This document shows positions 9,031-19,700 of a stretch of DNA of 64,000 nucleotides, piece after piece (the stretch's first letter is position 1; every line of letters begins with the position of its first letter). The position numbers and the translations under genes are program-made. Source of the stretch: Symbiodinium natans (Eukaryota > Sar > Dinophyceae > Suessiales > Symbiodiniaceae); the NCBI GenBank assembly GCA_905221605.1, contig CAJNDS010000785.1:1-64000 (forward strand). The letters run 5' to 3'. Under the pieces are notes generated by a model. That model worked only from the letters and a program-made list of their open reading frames with translations. It did not search any database and was not told where the DNA came from.

Positions 9031-9876
9031 ATGAGCCTAAAGGTCAAGATGCTCATTGAGCGCTGCGAGGCGGCCATTGGTGAAGTGGTGGATCTTTCAA
9101 CGGCCATTGGCTCCTACACTGCGTTGCCCCACATGGATTGGATCAAGGCATTGGTTCAGCAGACGACCCTGGTGAAGGCATTGGGAGCTGGACGATACGA
9201 CGAGACATTGTCCAACTTGTGGGCAATTGTCTGCCTGCCTTTGAGTCTGGTTCGGACATTGGTGGGCATGGATACCGATGATGCTGAGGGAGACATTGAG
9301 CTGGACTGGGATTGTCTCCCATGCCGCCAGCTGAACATCGCCTTCTCAGTTGAAGGAGCCGTGGCGAAGCTCGCCCATTGGGTCAGGCAGACCCACTTGG
9401 AGGCCCATTGGCAGGAGGCTGCGGCATTGGTCTTCTTCCGGCCAACAAAGGCCTTCATGGCCCCGATTGCCAAGAACCCCAGCTTCACCGGGGGGTTGAG
9501 CAATTGGCATAACCAGTCGTATGTGCCTGCTACGACACTCATGGTGGCAAGCGACTTCGCATTGTCGCCATTGCAGCGGGACCTGGCTTTGGTGGTGGAA
9601 TTGGGATGCACGGTATTGGACCTTGCATGGGCAATCCACCAGGATGCCATTGCGAACCCGATTGGCTTCCAGATGGGCTTCACGCGCTCCGTTGCCTACC
9701 CGAAGGCATTGAGGGATGTCTTCTCGATGTGCGGCATTGATGATGACATGAACGAAGTGGAGATTGGCGGCACAGCCAGTCGCCCATCGGAGCATCGTGG
9801 TTCGGTGCCCGAAGCCGTGCCATCCATTGGCACGACCATTGTGGTCCCGAATGGCAGCCATGTCACGATTGGCTAG
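9031..9876 (+). CDS. Unrecognised element ORF B (281 aa)
   Basis: Starts at ATG 9031 (MSLKVKMLIERCE), one base after the stop of ORF A, in a different frame. The arrangement TAGCATG suits termination-reinitiation, or reflects an old single ORF broken by a one-base indel. The product has repeated Trp-containing helical stretches (SNLWAIVCLPLSLVRTL, LAHWVRQTHLEAHWQEAA) and an ordinary composition, so it looks like a real protein, but I recognise no family. It ends at TAG 9874-9876, about 390 bp before the 3' LTR. Together with ORF A it could be an extra structural or accessory gene, or captured host sequence. Confidence 0.55.
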   Translation: MSLKVKMLIERCEAAIGEVVDLSTAIGSYTALPHMDWIKALVQQTTLVKALGAGRYDETLSNLWAIVCLPLSLVRTLVGMDTDDAEGDIELDWDCLPCRQLNIAFSVEGAVAKLAHWVRQTHLEAHWQEAAALVFFRPTKAFMAPIAKNPSFTGGLSNWHNQSYVPATTLMVASDFALSPLQRDLALVVELGCTVLDLAWAIHQDAIANPIGFQMGFTRSVAYPKALRDVFSMCGIDDDMNEVEIGGTASRPSEHRGSVPEAVPSIGTTIVVPNGSHVTIG

Positions 9877-10259
9877 GTGCATTGCCTGAGTGCAACAGTT
9901 TTGATGAGCTGCTGATTGGCATTCGACGTCGTACGCTGCGTTTTCTGGATCTCAGAATTGCCTCGAGCAATATATTGACTGGAATTGGCAGAATCGATGG
10001 TTGATCGTTCTCAGCTGCGGTGCATTGCCACTCGTCACTGCGTGATGTTGCTTCCACGTGGCATTGTACAGTCTTTTGAGCCGGATTCTTGCAGATTTAC
10101 ATTGCAGTTCCGAAGTGCAAAAGAGATTTGAGCCTGAGCAGTTGAGTCGTGTTCCATTGTTGCTTCTTTTGACTGAATGATGCTGATATATATTTTGGAT
10201 GGAGTTTGAATTGTTTCGAGAATCTGACCTGATGCGAATTTGCAATGAATTGCGAATTC

Positions 10260-10268
10260 GAGGGACCG
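10260..10268 (+). other. Candidate polypurine tract
   Basis: GAGGGACCG abuts the first base of the 3' LTR, where plus-strand priming should occur. The same nonamer occurs at 8104-8112 and at 4480-4488 inside the coding region. It is shorter and less pure than many polypurine tracts. Confidence 0.5.
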
Positions 10269-10481
10269 TGTTAGGATGATTGGTCAGATCACCTTTGTAT
10301 CCACACAGAGATGCATTGGTCACCAGAGGATTGCTGGATCAACTTTGGCTCAAGTCGGAAAACATTGAGCTCGAGTGATTGCATCACACAGCAGAGTTGG
10401 TGCTTGTGATTGTGCTTGATTGAATTGAGCAGTTCTGAGATCACCTGATTGAGTAGACGATTTCGCTTTTGTAAAATTTCA
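10269..10481 (+). repeat. 3' LTR (213 bp)
   Basis: Same length and termini as the 5' LTR with two substitutions. TTTGGCTCAAG, the spliced-leader 3' end, is at 10344-10354. It is followed by TTAAG and the resumed G-rich array. Confidence 0.95.
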
Positions 10482-10735
10482 TTAAGGGGGGGCTTAAGGG
10501 GGGGCTTAAGGGGGCTTAAGGGGGGGCTTAAGGGCTTTGACCCTTTGCCCCCCCCCCCCCCCGAAGGGACCCCTTTGCAGGGATCCCTTTGCAGGGATCC
10601 CTTCCCCCCCCCCCGAAGGGACCCCTTTGCAGGGATCCCTTTGCAGGGATCCCTTTGAAGGGGGGCTTAAGGGGGGCTTAAAGGGGGGCTTAAAGGGGGG
10701 CTTAAGCCCCCTTTGCCCAAAGGGGGGGGGCCCAT
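10482..10735. repeat. G-rich array resumed, with GGATCCCTTTGCAG repeats
   Basis: Copies of TTAAGGGGGGGC continue the left-hand array. Within it, two blocks of poly-C followed by GAAGGGACCCC and 13-mers reading GGATCCCTTTGCA form a short inserted repeat family (about 10547-10655). No gene is present. Confidence 0.85.
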
Positions 10736-11127
10736 CCTCCAGCTAGTAGGGACGGAAGCCGACGGAAGCCACGTTCCAGGTGGCGGGCGCCAAGAAAGGC
10801 ACAGTCCACAAGTGTGAGTGCACCAGGTGAGGAATCCGCAGCGTGTGGCTGCAGGGCTTTTCTTGCCAAGGGCCGTTGCGGGCACTGCGATGCCGCAGTC
10901 AAGTCCGCTAAAGTCGCTAAAGCCCAGGGCCTCATGCTGACAAACGCGGCCCGTAGCGGCGCAGAAACGACCCTTACGGACTTGATGGCGTGCTCCGCCA
11001 CTGGAGCCATCGCCAAGAGTAGGGTGGCGCTAGGGTTGGAGAAGAGCGACAGCTGCTTTTCCCAACTTGCGGCAAAGAGCCGCGGTCTCAGGGGCTTGCG
11101 GGTCGTGTCCAGGCTGCAGCACGCTTA

Positions 11128-11723
11128 GCAGCCGTGAGCGTTCTTACGCAGGCCAACGCTGCCCACAGAGAAGCGGTTGCCAAGACCATCGCAGCACGTA
11201 CGCCAGGCAGGCGTAACAAGCCCCCCTTGATCAGAAACCCGTCCTTCTGCAAGGCGGAATTCTTGACGGGCGGGCCGTACATCAAGGCCGCCCAGTCCCT
11301 TTTGGCAGCAGGCACAAGCGAGAACATCATCTATGTTTGTGCCCACAGTTTCGATTGCCCAGTTTGCGTCGAAGGCATTAAAACATCCCTGGCCAAAGGT
11401 GCGGGGGTTCGTGTCATCGCCGATGCGTTCCAATGCCAGCGGATAAAGCTGCAGTGGCAGGTCCTAAAATGCCTGTCTGCAGCCGGCAGAAGTCCGGATT
11501 GCTTGCGGAACTTCGGTCCGCAACGCCTACGCTCAGGATGGGCACGGAGCTGGATCAGGAATCCACCATTCAAAGGCCTTGTGCCCACTGCGGTCCGATG
11601 GCGGTGTTGCTGGTTGGCAGTCCCAATTTCACCACAAGCAGCAAGGCCAATTCTAAGACTGGCCTCAGGCTTGAGACTGCAAAGGCACATCCCGCCACGG
11701 TTTCCTTCGTTAAGGAATTTTAG
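11128..11723 (+). pseudogene. Phospholipase-D-like (HKD) domain, frameshifted
   Basis: One frame (about 11240-11470) reads YIKAAQSLLA, YVCAHSFDCP and GAGVRVIADAF, the start of a PLD-superfamily domain. The next conserved part appears in a second frame with GIHHSKAL (the H-x-K of the HKD motif, about 11565-11590). A third frame then carries LLVGSPNFTTSSKAN (about 11610-11655), the G-S-x-N that follows the HKD lysine. Three frames within 200 bp and no splice sites between them make a decayed copy likely. An intact gene would encode a phosphodiesterase or nuclease of the PLD superfamily. Sequence upstream (10741-11130) has a Cys-rich open frame but nothing I recognise. Confidence 0.65.
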
Positions 11724-13000
11724 CGTGTTGCAGCTGGGGCTTTGGACCTCAACAAGGCGGCCGCCCGGCGCCCACTGCTTGAGCGCGATTTGGATTGGTG
11801 TTAACACAACCGCAAGGGTTGCGGTTTTCCTCCGGCGCGTGCTGCCTTTGGAGAGCCTCCTTGCGCCGCCTACAATCTTGGAGCCCTCTGCAGCTGCGAC
11901 GCAGGCCCTCTTGCAGGTGTGTTGCATCTCTTCTAACACTGAAAAGGCTTTGCCTGCACCTATTGCAGAGACACCTAAGACGGTAGACGAGTTTGAAGCT
12001 TAAAGTGCATGATTGGCGTTTTTCGAAGCTACCACTGACCTTGCGGCCTTGCAAGAAGTGGATGTTTCTACCTCTTTTTGGTTACCAGCCCTCAAGGGTG
12101 AGCATTAGCGGACTGAGTACAACGCCAAACAGACATGGGCCCCCAACGCGCCCGGCCTGCTTGGTGTAATGCTGCCACCGCCCATTAGGCAGCCCTTAAG
12201 GGGCTTACACAATCCAAACACCCAACCAAGCAACGCAAGCAGCTTCGGCAACCACGCCGTTGTCACAGTTGCTTAGAAGATTCCAGTCGGAATCAAGTAG
12301 GCTGCGGCCGTTTGGCGCAGCGTGGTATCCACCCCACGCCTGATTTAGGTGTTGCAGCAAGGCACGCTGCCTCGCCACCTTTCATTTTGCTTGCGGGCAA
12401 AAGAGCCGCGGCAGGTTGTAACCTGCCCATTTTGCATTTCCCGCACCTTTCTCCTTAGCCCTTTTGTGGCTGCTGCACTAAGCACTTGCCGAAGCGCGTG
12501 TGAGCGCCTAGCCCGCGGCATGAGCCCAGCGCGGCTGCTGCCAAGCCGGAAGCATCCGTAGTAGTGTAGCTTTGGTAGGTAGTTAGCCGTAGCTTTGCTC
12601 GTAGTTTTCTTGCAGTTGTACAGTGTACCATAGTCTGGACCATAGTCTGCGTACTGGCAGCTAGAGACCAGCTCGAGGATTCAAGAGCCTCGCCCACCAG
12701 CAAAAGGGTGAGGACCTCCTGCGGTTGCTGTCGTCGTGCATTCGTTTTGGTGGTGCGGGCTAGCGTCCCTGCCGCATGCCAATGCTCATGATGTGCGGAC
12801 CACCATGGTCGCACGCGACACCCTCGCCCTTCCCTTTCTGTGTTCGGCGTGAGTGCTTGATGCATTCTGAGCTCGAGATGAGCTGGAAGCCTCGGCTGAG
12901 GGGCGAATGTGAGCAGGTCTAAGCACGCATGCTTCATGTGCAGAGCTGCCAGAACCAGTGCTATAGTTTTCACTTGCATGTTCAGTTTTGCAATTCGGTT
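11724..13000. other. No recognisable gene
   Basis: Mixed-sequence DNA after the PLD-like fragment. A 215-codon ORF on the - strand (12455-13102) has no recognisable motif and runs through the spliced-leader relic; I do not call it. ATTG frequency is at random level here, unlike in the neighbouring element. Confidence 0.5.
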
Positions 13001-13021
13001 GTATGCCAATTTTGGCTCAAG
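13001..13021 (+). other. Spliced-leader relic
   Basis: The sequence matches the dinoflagellate 22-nt spliced leader from its GTA onward with two single-base insertions: GTA(T)GCC(A) followed by ATTTTGGCTCAAG. The last 13 bases are exact. Such relics mark places where a trans-spliced mRNA was reverse-transcribed and reinserted. No open gene follows directly. Confidence 0.7.
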
Positions 13022-13206
13022 TACCGAGCTAGACTTGTGCCTTTGAGCACGGTAGTTTCGTACAGTAGCTCTTAGGTTGCTGTGCGGTCCGACCGGACGC
13101 ACTAAGGCGTAGGTAGCACAGAGCGTGGACTCAAGAAGTCGGAAAACAGCGTGGCCAGCCTGCGTTTGCGTTGCTTGTGCAAGACCAGTGACTGGTCGAC
13201 TTCACA

Positions 13207-13226
13207 CTACGACGACTACTACTACG

Positions 13227-13300
<74 letters not shown>

Positions 13301-13302
13301 TT

Positions 13303-13379
<77 letters not shown>

Positions 13380-13428
13380 GCTACTGCTACTGCTACTGCT
13401 ACTGCTACTGCTACTCCTACTACTACTC

Positions 13429-13524
<96 letters not shown>
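13207..13524. repeat. (TAC)n microsatellite, about 320 bp
   Basis: Nearly pure TAC/CTA repeat with an inner block of TGC-TAC alternation (about 13379-13414) and a few TTC and CTC variants. ORFs across it are homopolymers (Thr, Tyr, Val) and not genes. Confidence 0.97.
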
Positions 13525-13579
13525 GCAGTGGTACAGCGATAAGTACCAAGTCCCTTCCATCGCCGTCAGTGATGTTTGG

Positions 13580-16500
13580 CAATTATTAGCTCAGGACTGT
13601 CTCTTAGACAAGCCATCTCCTTCCTAGGGAAAAATTCCCTGCAAAAAAACGCCATTATCATCCCAGCTGGCTCACCATGCCAGGACCTTACTTCAGCAGG
13701 TTTTGCGTAAGTCGCAGCATATGTTGGTCATTTATGCCATCTTGCTTGCTCTTCGCACCATCGACCCGACGCTTCTCTTGTGCGTGCACATTCTACTGAA
13801 AATGCGGGATCCATGAGGCGTGTCCACAAGGAGTTCATTACTACCATCTTCGGCATTCCCAAAGGATGCTGCCATGTCATAGCGGGCTCATCTGTCGGAC
13901 ATGTGGAGCGCAATAGGCTCTTCTTTACCAGGTATGAGGAGCTGGGCGAATTAAGACCAAGACCTTATCCTTGGCTTGTAGGTTGGAGACCTGTTCAGGG
14001 CTTCAAAAACTGCCACCATATTCGGCCAACAGCTGCCCAGAAACCTTGGTTGAGACCCAGGGGCTTTGATAGGGAAAAAGTTTGCGAGAATGGCGACATA
14101 GAGGCAATGGACTTGGCAATGGCTTTGCTTACGGGGGCATCTCACTTGACAGCTATACCATTGAGCTGTGGATGAGCCGAAGATGGAGGTTTCGCTTTGC
14201 CTGGCATGTGCATCAGAATGCTGAACCCGCATTTTGCGGACGTACATCCCGTCTCTGTGTGGTTGGGGAACCAATTGTGGACACCACATCGACATCCTCC
14301 TGCACTGAGAGCACGGGCTGTTTCACCTAGGTACTCGCGATGATTGGTTTCGTGTTGGCTCTTTGTTTCTTGCTGCCGCTTTGGTTGCTTTGCCGTGTAA
14401 TCTCGAGTTTGTTTCACTTTGTCGCAATAGACCGGCCCACTGTGCTGCTGATGTGGTAAAGGGGCGCCCGCTTGAAAAAAAGAAATGCCCACAGCTCTGC
14501 TAACCCGCTGGAAGCCGATCTCTCATCGTTTCTGGTTCTGCTTGAAGGATGCTGGCCTGGTTCCCCCTTCGAGTCAAGCTGCCGCTTGAAAATCTTTGGT
14601 GGTTTCCGTCCAGCATTCTGTCTCTTGCCTTCCCTTGCCCGGGGTGCTTCCTTCGAGTCCCTTTCTTTCTGAAGTACCGACCAGGATCTTTTTTGCCAGC
14701 GTGACGAAAGCAGCGCGTGCCTTGTTTACTGCATCAGCATCATGAACATTCGTAGCGGAATAGTGCGGGGTAGTGAACACCCAAAGTTCTGGAACACTGC
14801 AAAACCTATGCTCGAACGTGTTCCGTCAGCCAGGTTTGACCATTTCATGCTAGTGTCCCTTGTAGCGCATCGGCGTCAAGTTGTGTGATGGATATTGCTG
14901 GTGAAAGGCCGTCATGGCGGGCTCGTTGCGCCTCATGGAATTTGGAAAAGGGAGCTCGTGGAAGCTGGAGAGCTGCCGGGTGCGGCGGGCCTCTGAGGGC
15001 TCTGAGGGCTCTGAGGGCTCTTGGGGCTCCTGAGGGCTCTTGGGGCTCCTGCGGTTCTTTATCGGAGCCGGCTGCTCAGGCATGGCACCTGTAATTTGTG
15101 TGGGTCAATGCACGGGATGTGCATGAGTTTGTTCGTGTTCCGGCCGTGGCCTTTGTGAGGCATGAGACTGGTAATCTAGGTTTGGAGCTGATGGAGCGTG
15201 TCAGGAGCGAACTGAACCGTCAGGATCAGGATTGGCAGGCTTCGGTCTTCCTCCTTGGGTTCCAGTTTTCAAGACAACGACCATTCACTTCACCTTCTCC
15301 GAAGTTGAACATTGACAATGGCAATGTTAGAAGCTAACTGCTTCGCTTGTTCAAGGAGTTCGACCTAACGAGACGTTGGCTCTTCCCATTCTGATAGAGA
15401 AGGGTTCTAAAGATGTGTGACAAGGCGTCTGAAAGGAAGCGTATCTGAAGTACCCACAAATGTGAACCATGTCGGAACACCAGGTTGTCAGCAAGGGAAG
15501 GCGAATCGCAATGCTGCCTGCAAGAGGCATGATGAACGGTCTGGAACTTGAACGGATGAAAGACCAAAGTAAAAGGTTGGTTTTTTCGAAAGGAGCCAGG
15601 ATCAGCCATCCCGATGCCTGGCGCAACTGTGCTCCGTGAATGCTGTGGAAAATTCTGCTAAAGCGAGCAAAGACCGCTGATGGCGGGTCGACAACTGGGG
15701 ATGGAGGTCGAACTGTATGGAGCTTCCCCAGGCCTAGCCAAGCTAGAGTGGAAGCTAGAGCTCCTGTGGATGTGGACTCGTTTCCAAACGAATCCAACCG
15801 AACTCACTGGCGTTTAACCGAATTCCTTGTGCACCGAAGCTCGTCAATTCACTGACTCCACGCTGATTAGCAAGAATGCTGCGCGTTCACAAACGATTCA
15901 GAGGTGCGGGTCTCAGATGCGGAAATGCGTTGTCCGAGGTGGACGGTTGTCTAGTTGAGGTCCAGAAAGCCTATTGAGGGTCGACGGACTGAATTCGTGA
16001 GCATGGGCTCGCGTAAAGCTGGCAAGGGTTGTGTCGGCTGTTGAATCTCATTGGTTTGCCAAGGCATGGTGTGAGAATTGTCCCGACGAGATTCCTCCTC
16101 ACGTTCTGTCAATGATTTGGTCCTGTGTGGAAGCAAGGAAGCTCTCTAGCTGCCGGGTGCCTTGCATGTCGGGATGTTGCACATCGCGCTCCTGCCTAGG
16201 CGCAGCGTCCTCGCAACTGTCGTCGCTTTTGGACGTCGCCAAATGTGAATGTGTCGTGGGTCTTGGTAGTTTTGGAGGACATCCGGAGCTTTGGTGGCGC
16301 GAAAGTCGACTTTCGTAGTACAAACAAACGCAGTATGCCGAGGAAGCCGAGGGCATCCGGAGGTCCATTGGCTCGAGGGTCCACTTTCATAGTACAAGGG
16401 TTGTACTTAGTACGCAAAGGACGTCTGGAGCTCCAGCGGCATCAAAATCGTTCTTTCGTGACCCCATGAAGCGTTCTCCTTGAAGTTGCAAGCGTTCCTC

Positions 16501-16740
16501 GTGTCTGGAAAGCTTGACCTGCTTTTCGTGTGCCCACGTGGTCTCCCACTTTTTGGGGTCCACGCTGCATAGTTTTTGACGACCGTGCGCTTTTCTCGTC
16601 AAACTATTCGTTGATTCCAGTTGTGCTTTAGATTCAGCTGCGCTCGATGAAAATACATGTTAGAAGCCGTTGATTTCGCACCTGCAACATTTCATCTCGG
16701 AATGGTTGGTTCAAGCGCGTGTGCTTTTGTAGGAATGTGT
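13580..16740. other. About 3.1 kb without a recognisable gene
   Basis: Open frames here (for example 13780-14175 +) have no motif I recognise. A short GAGGGCTCT microsatellite sits at 14990-15050. This is the upstream region of the phosphatase gene at 16751; no promoter element could be supported. Confidence 0.5.
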
Positions 16741-16750
16741 GGCTGAAGCC

Positions 16751-19700
16751 ATGGGTGTTTCAGATTTAGACAGACAAATCGACCAGCTGAAGAGGCGGGG
16801 GTCGACGTTCATCATTCAAGCTCGTGCCCGTTAGCACACGTACATTGGCTCTTGCGATACGGAGAAGCTGTAACGGTGAATGTTGAATGTGTGTGCCCAT
16901 GAGGTGCGAATACATCAAAGAAGCAGAAGTCAAGGCAACCTTGCGACAGAAGCTTGCAAGACGAAAATTCGGATAAGTGTTTTTGCAACTAGGAATGCAC
17001 GGCTGTAGAGTTGCCATTGCGCAACCGTAAGTGCCTGGAAAGTGCTGCATTTGGTCGAGTACACAGGTTGCAGGCATGTTGTGCTTTTGCATGCGTCAAC
17101 ATTTATTCATCAGGCACTCTGTTCGAAAGCCCGGGAAATCCTCGTTGAGGAATGCAACGTGCAGCGAGTAGATGCGCCTGTCACTGCACGGCTCCCAGCT
17201 GGCCAGTTAATCCTGCCGTCGTTTGTTTCCATGTTCACGCATGCGGACCTTTCAACTTTCGGCACGTCTTGGCGTGCTTGTGGATGTTGTTCCAGATTTG
17301 TGGCGACATCCATGGGCAGTTCTATGATTTGGTGGAACTCTTCAAGGCCGGCTCCGAAATGCCCTAATCTCCCTTGACCCTTGAGCTGTTTGGGTGCCAG
17401 TCAGGTAGGTGGTGATTGCCCAGACACAAATTATTTGTTCATGGGCGACTTCGTGGACAGAGGCTTTTACAGCGCTGGGCCCTCGGGAGCAAAGGGCGAA
17501 AAAGACAAGCGTATAAGTAAAAATGGTTATGGTTGCACCCCCGGTTGGTTGGTTTTAAAGTTTAGGTTGTAGGGCTTTAGGGTTTAGGGCTGCAGGGTTT
17601 ATGCAGAGTTCAGGGTTTAGGGCTTTAGGGTTTTAGGGCTTTGGGGTTTTAGGGCTTTGGGGTTTTAGGGCTTTAGGGTTTAAGGGTTTAGGCTTTGGGG
17701 CTTTCGTCTTTATGGTGTATATAGGGTTTAGGCTGTAGGAATAGGGTTTCGGGTTTAGGGTTTAGGGTTTAGGGCAGCTTTAGGGTTTAGGGTTGGTTTA
17801 GGAGAGACTACATGAGGGGGGGGGGATTCCATTCGGGGGGGGGGGGGGGAGAACCCCCAGCGCACAACCAAATAAACATAAACATGTTCTTTCCATATGA
17901 GCGCCTGCCTTAATTATGTTTGTCTAAGCCAGTACTACGGTGGACACGAGTTGTTAAACCATGAAAAGCGATATGGGCCCCACCTAAAGCGATAACATTA
18001 GTTGGCACATTCAGACACATGTATCCGGAGCCCCATAGTATGTAAAGCGATATGGGCCCCACGTAAAGCGACAATATAGTATCCGGCGACCTCGCACTGT
18101 GTAACGCAATTTTGTCCGTGGCTCATATATATAAATATGTATGTATGTATATATATATATATCTCTGTGTGTACGCAGAAATATGTATACATAGCATGCT
18201 CAGAAGCATGTGACCAAAAGTATTGCCCGCAGTAGAGCGCTCCGAGGTGGAGACCTTCCTGCTGTTGTTGGCGTTGAAGGCGTGTGTACTACCGGCAACA
18301 CTCCTCGCCTTTTTTTGCTGAAGCACCAAGCTCCTGAAGTGGAGTAGTCTCGTCCCAGGAAGTGCAGTTTCCTGCATTCGGTTTCATCCATGTAGCGAAT
18401 GACCGCAGGTGCGCTACCCCGACCGAATAACGTTGATTCGGGGCAACCATGAAAGTCGCCAGATAACACAGGCCGAGCAAGTTGTCGGTACGACAGATAC
18501 TGCACTCCAGTGTTTGTTATGCAAAATCGCCCGTTGAGTTATCCATTCAGACGATGGTTGCAGGTCTACGGATTCTACGATGAATGCCTTCGAAAGTACG
18601 GTAGTGTGAATGTGTTCCTTGGCTTACATGTCGTGGCATAGTTTGTGTTTTTGCGAGTCCAGATTTACCAAGTTGCCAGGTGGCGCTACTGCACCGAGAT
18701 CTTCGACTACCTTGCCCTGGCTGCACTCATAGAGGCCAATTGTGTTGCGTACAGCAGGGTGCTGAGGGTGCTGAGGGTGCTGAGCGGTTGGCTTCAGGTA
18801 CAGGACTTCCTAGCAAGCTGCATGTAAGAATCGAAGCGCTTCACGAGATGGAAGGATCGCGTGTTCTGCGTCCATGGGGGGCTTTCTCCGGCAATCACGA
18901 CATTAGACGATGTACGGAGCATCGATCGGAAGCAGGAGGCACCAGAGTTTCTTTGCTTCTGACTTTACCTTCGGCACCCTTCATCGATTCTCGGAGATGG
19001 CTGAGACTCCGCGAGGTCCCCCATGAGGGTGCCATGTGCGACCTCATGTGGTCAGATCCCGAGGACACTGGGAAGCTTGTTGCATCTGCTAGCCAGCTTG
19101 AAGCATGCCTCGGCAAGAAATCAAGCAATGCCCTCGGATGTGGATACCTGAAGGACCTAGATGGTTGGGGTCTTTCACCAAGAGGCGCTGGTTATCTCTT
19201 TGGCGGCGATGTTGTCAGAGGGTTCGGGCCTTACTCTCCGTCTTGACCAACTTGACAGTCATGAAGGCCTGTGTTGTGTTTGCTCCAGCAATCGGTTTGG
19301 AAGCAGGCTAAGGCTTTAGCCTTGCAATGCTGATGGATGTCGCAATAAATTTGGTCCCATCCATTCGCCAAGATGTGTGAGTTCTTTGTGCGAACCGTGA
19401 CAAGGTTCAACCATACCAACGGCATTGATCTCATCGGACGTGCCCATCAGTTAGTCATGGAAGGCTACAAGTGGATGTTCAATGAGGCTGGAACATGGAC
19501 CCAGATCTTTTCAACCTTATCAGTGCTCGAATTGTGTTATTTCTCTTGGGTGCATGGCTTCATCATGCCCTTGGGTTGAAAACTAGGCTCTGGTGACTGT
19601 CTGGTCTGCGCCGAACTACTGCTACCGGTTGTGGCCCCAGAAGGGACACTTCAGAACACTGGCTTCTGTGACAGCACTTTCATTGACATTTTTCCAGCGT

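Larger units (their letters stand above)
1608..10481 (+). mobile_element. Ty1/copia-type LTR retrotransposon, 8,874 bp
   Basis: The element runs from the TG of the 5' LTR to the CA of the 3' LTR. The order is LTR, primer-binding site, gag with zinc knuckle, protease, integrase, reverse transcriptase, RNase H, an extra 2.2-kb region with two ORFs, purine-rich tract, LTR. Integrase before reverse transcriptase is the copia (Pseudoviridae) order. The LTRs differ at 2 of 213 positions, which points to a recent insertion. Flanking pentamers are TTCAG (1603-1607) and TTAAG (10482-10486), a target duplication with one mismatch. An in-frame TGA at 5400-5402 and a frame change near 6079-6122 mean that this copy needs recoding or is defective. 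ATTG is strongly over-represented on the + strand throughout. Confidence 0.95.

Noticed and set aside
12581-12600. Second spliced-leader relic (CCGTAGCTTTGCTC)
   Set aside because: It needs several deletions to fit the leader and lies among other GTAG-rich sequence.
12455-13102. 215-codon ORF on the - strand
   Set aside because: No motif, crosses the spliced-leader relic, and would be the only - strand gene.
13125-13589. Long Thr-, Tyr- and Val-repeat ORFs
   Set aside because: They are translations of the TAC microsatellite in different frames.
17571-17815. True chromosome end
   Set aside because: The units are degenerate and flanked on both sides by exons of one gene, so this is interstitial.
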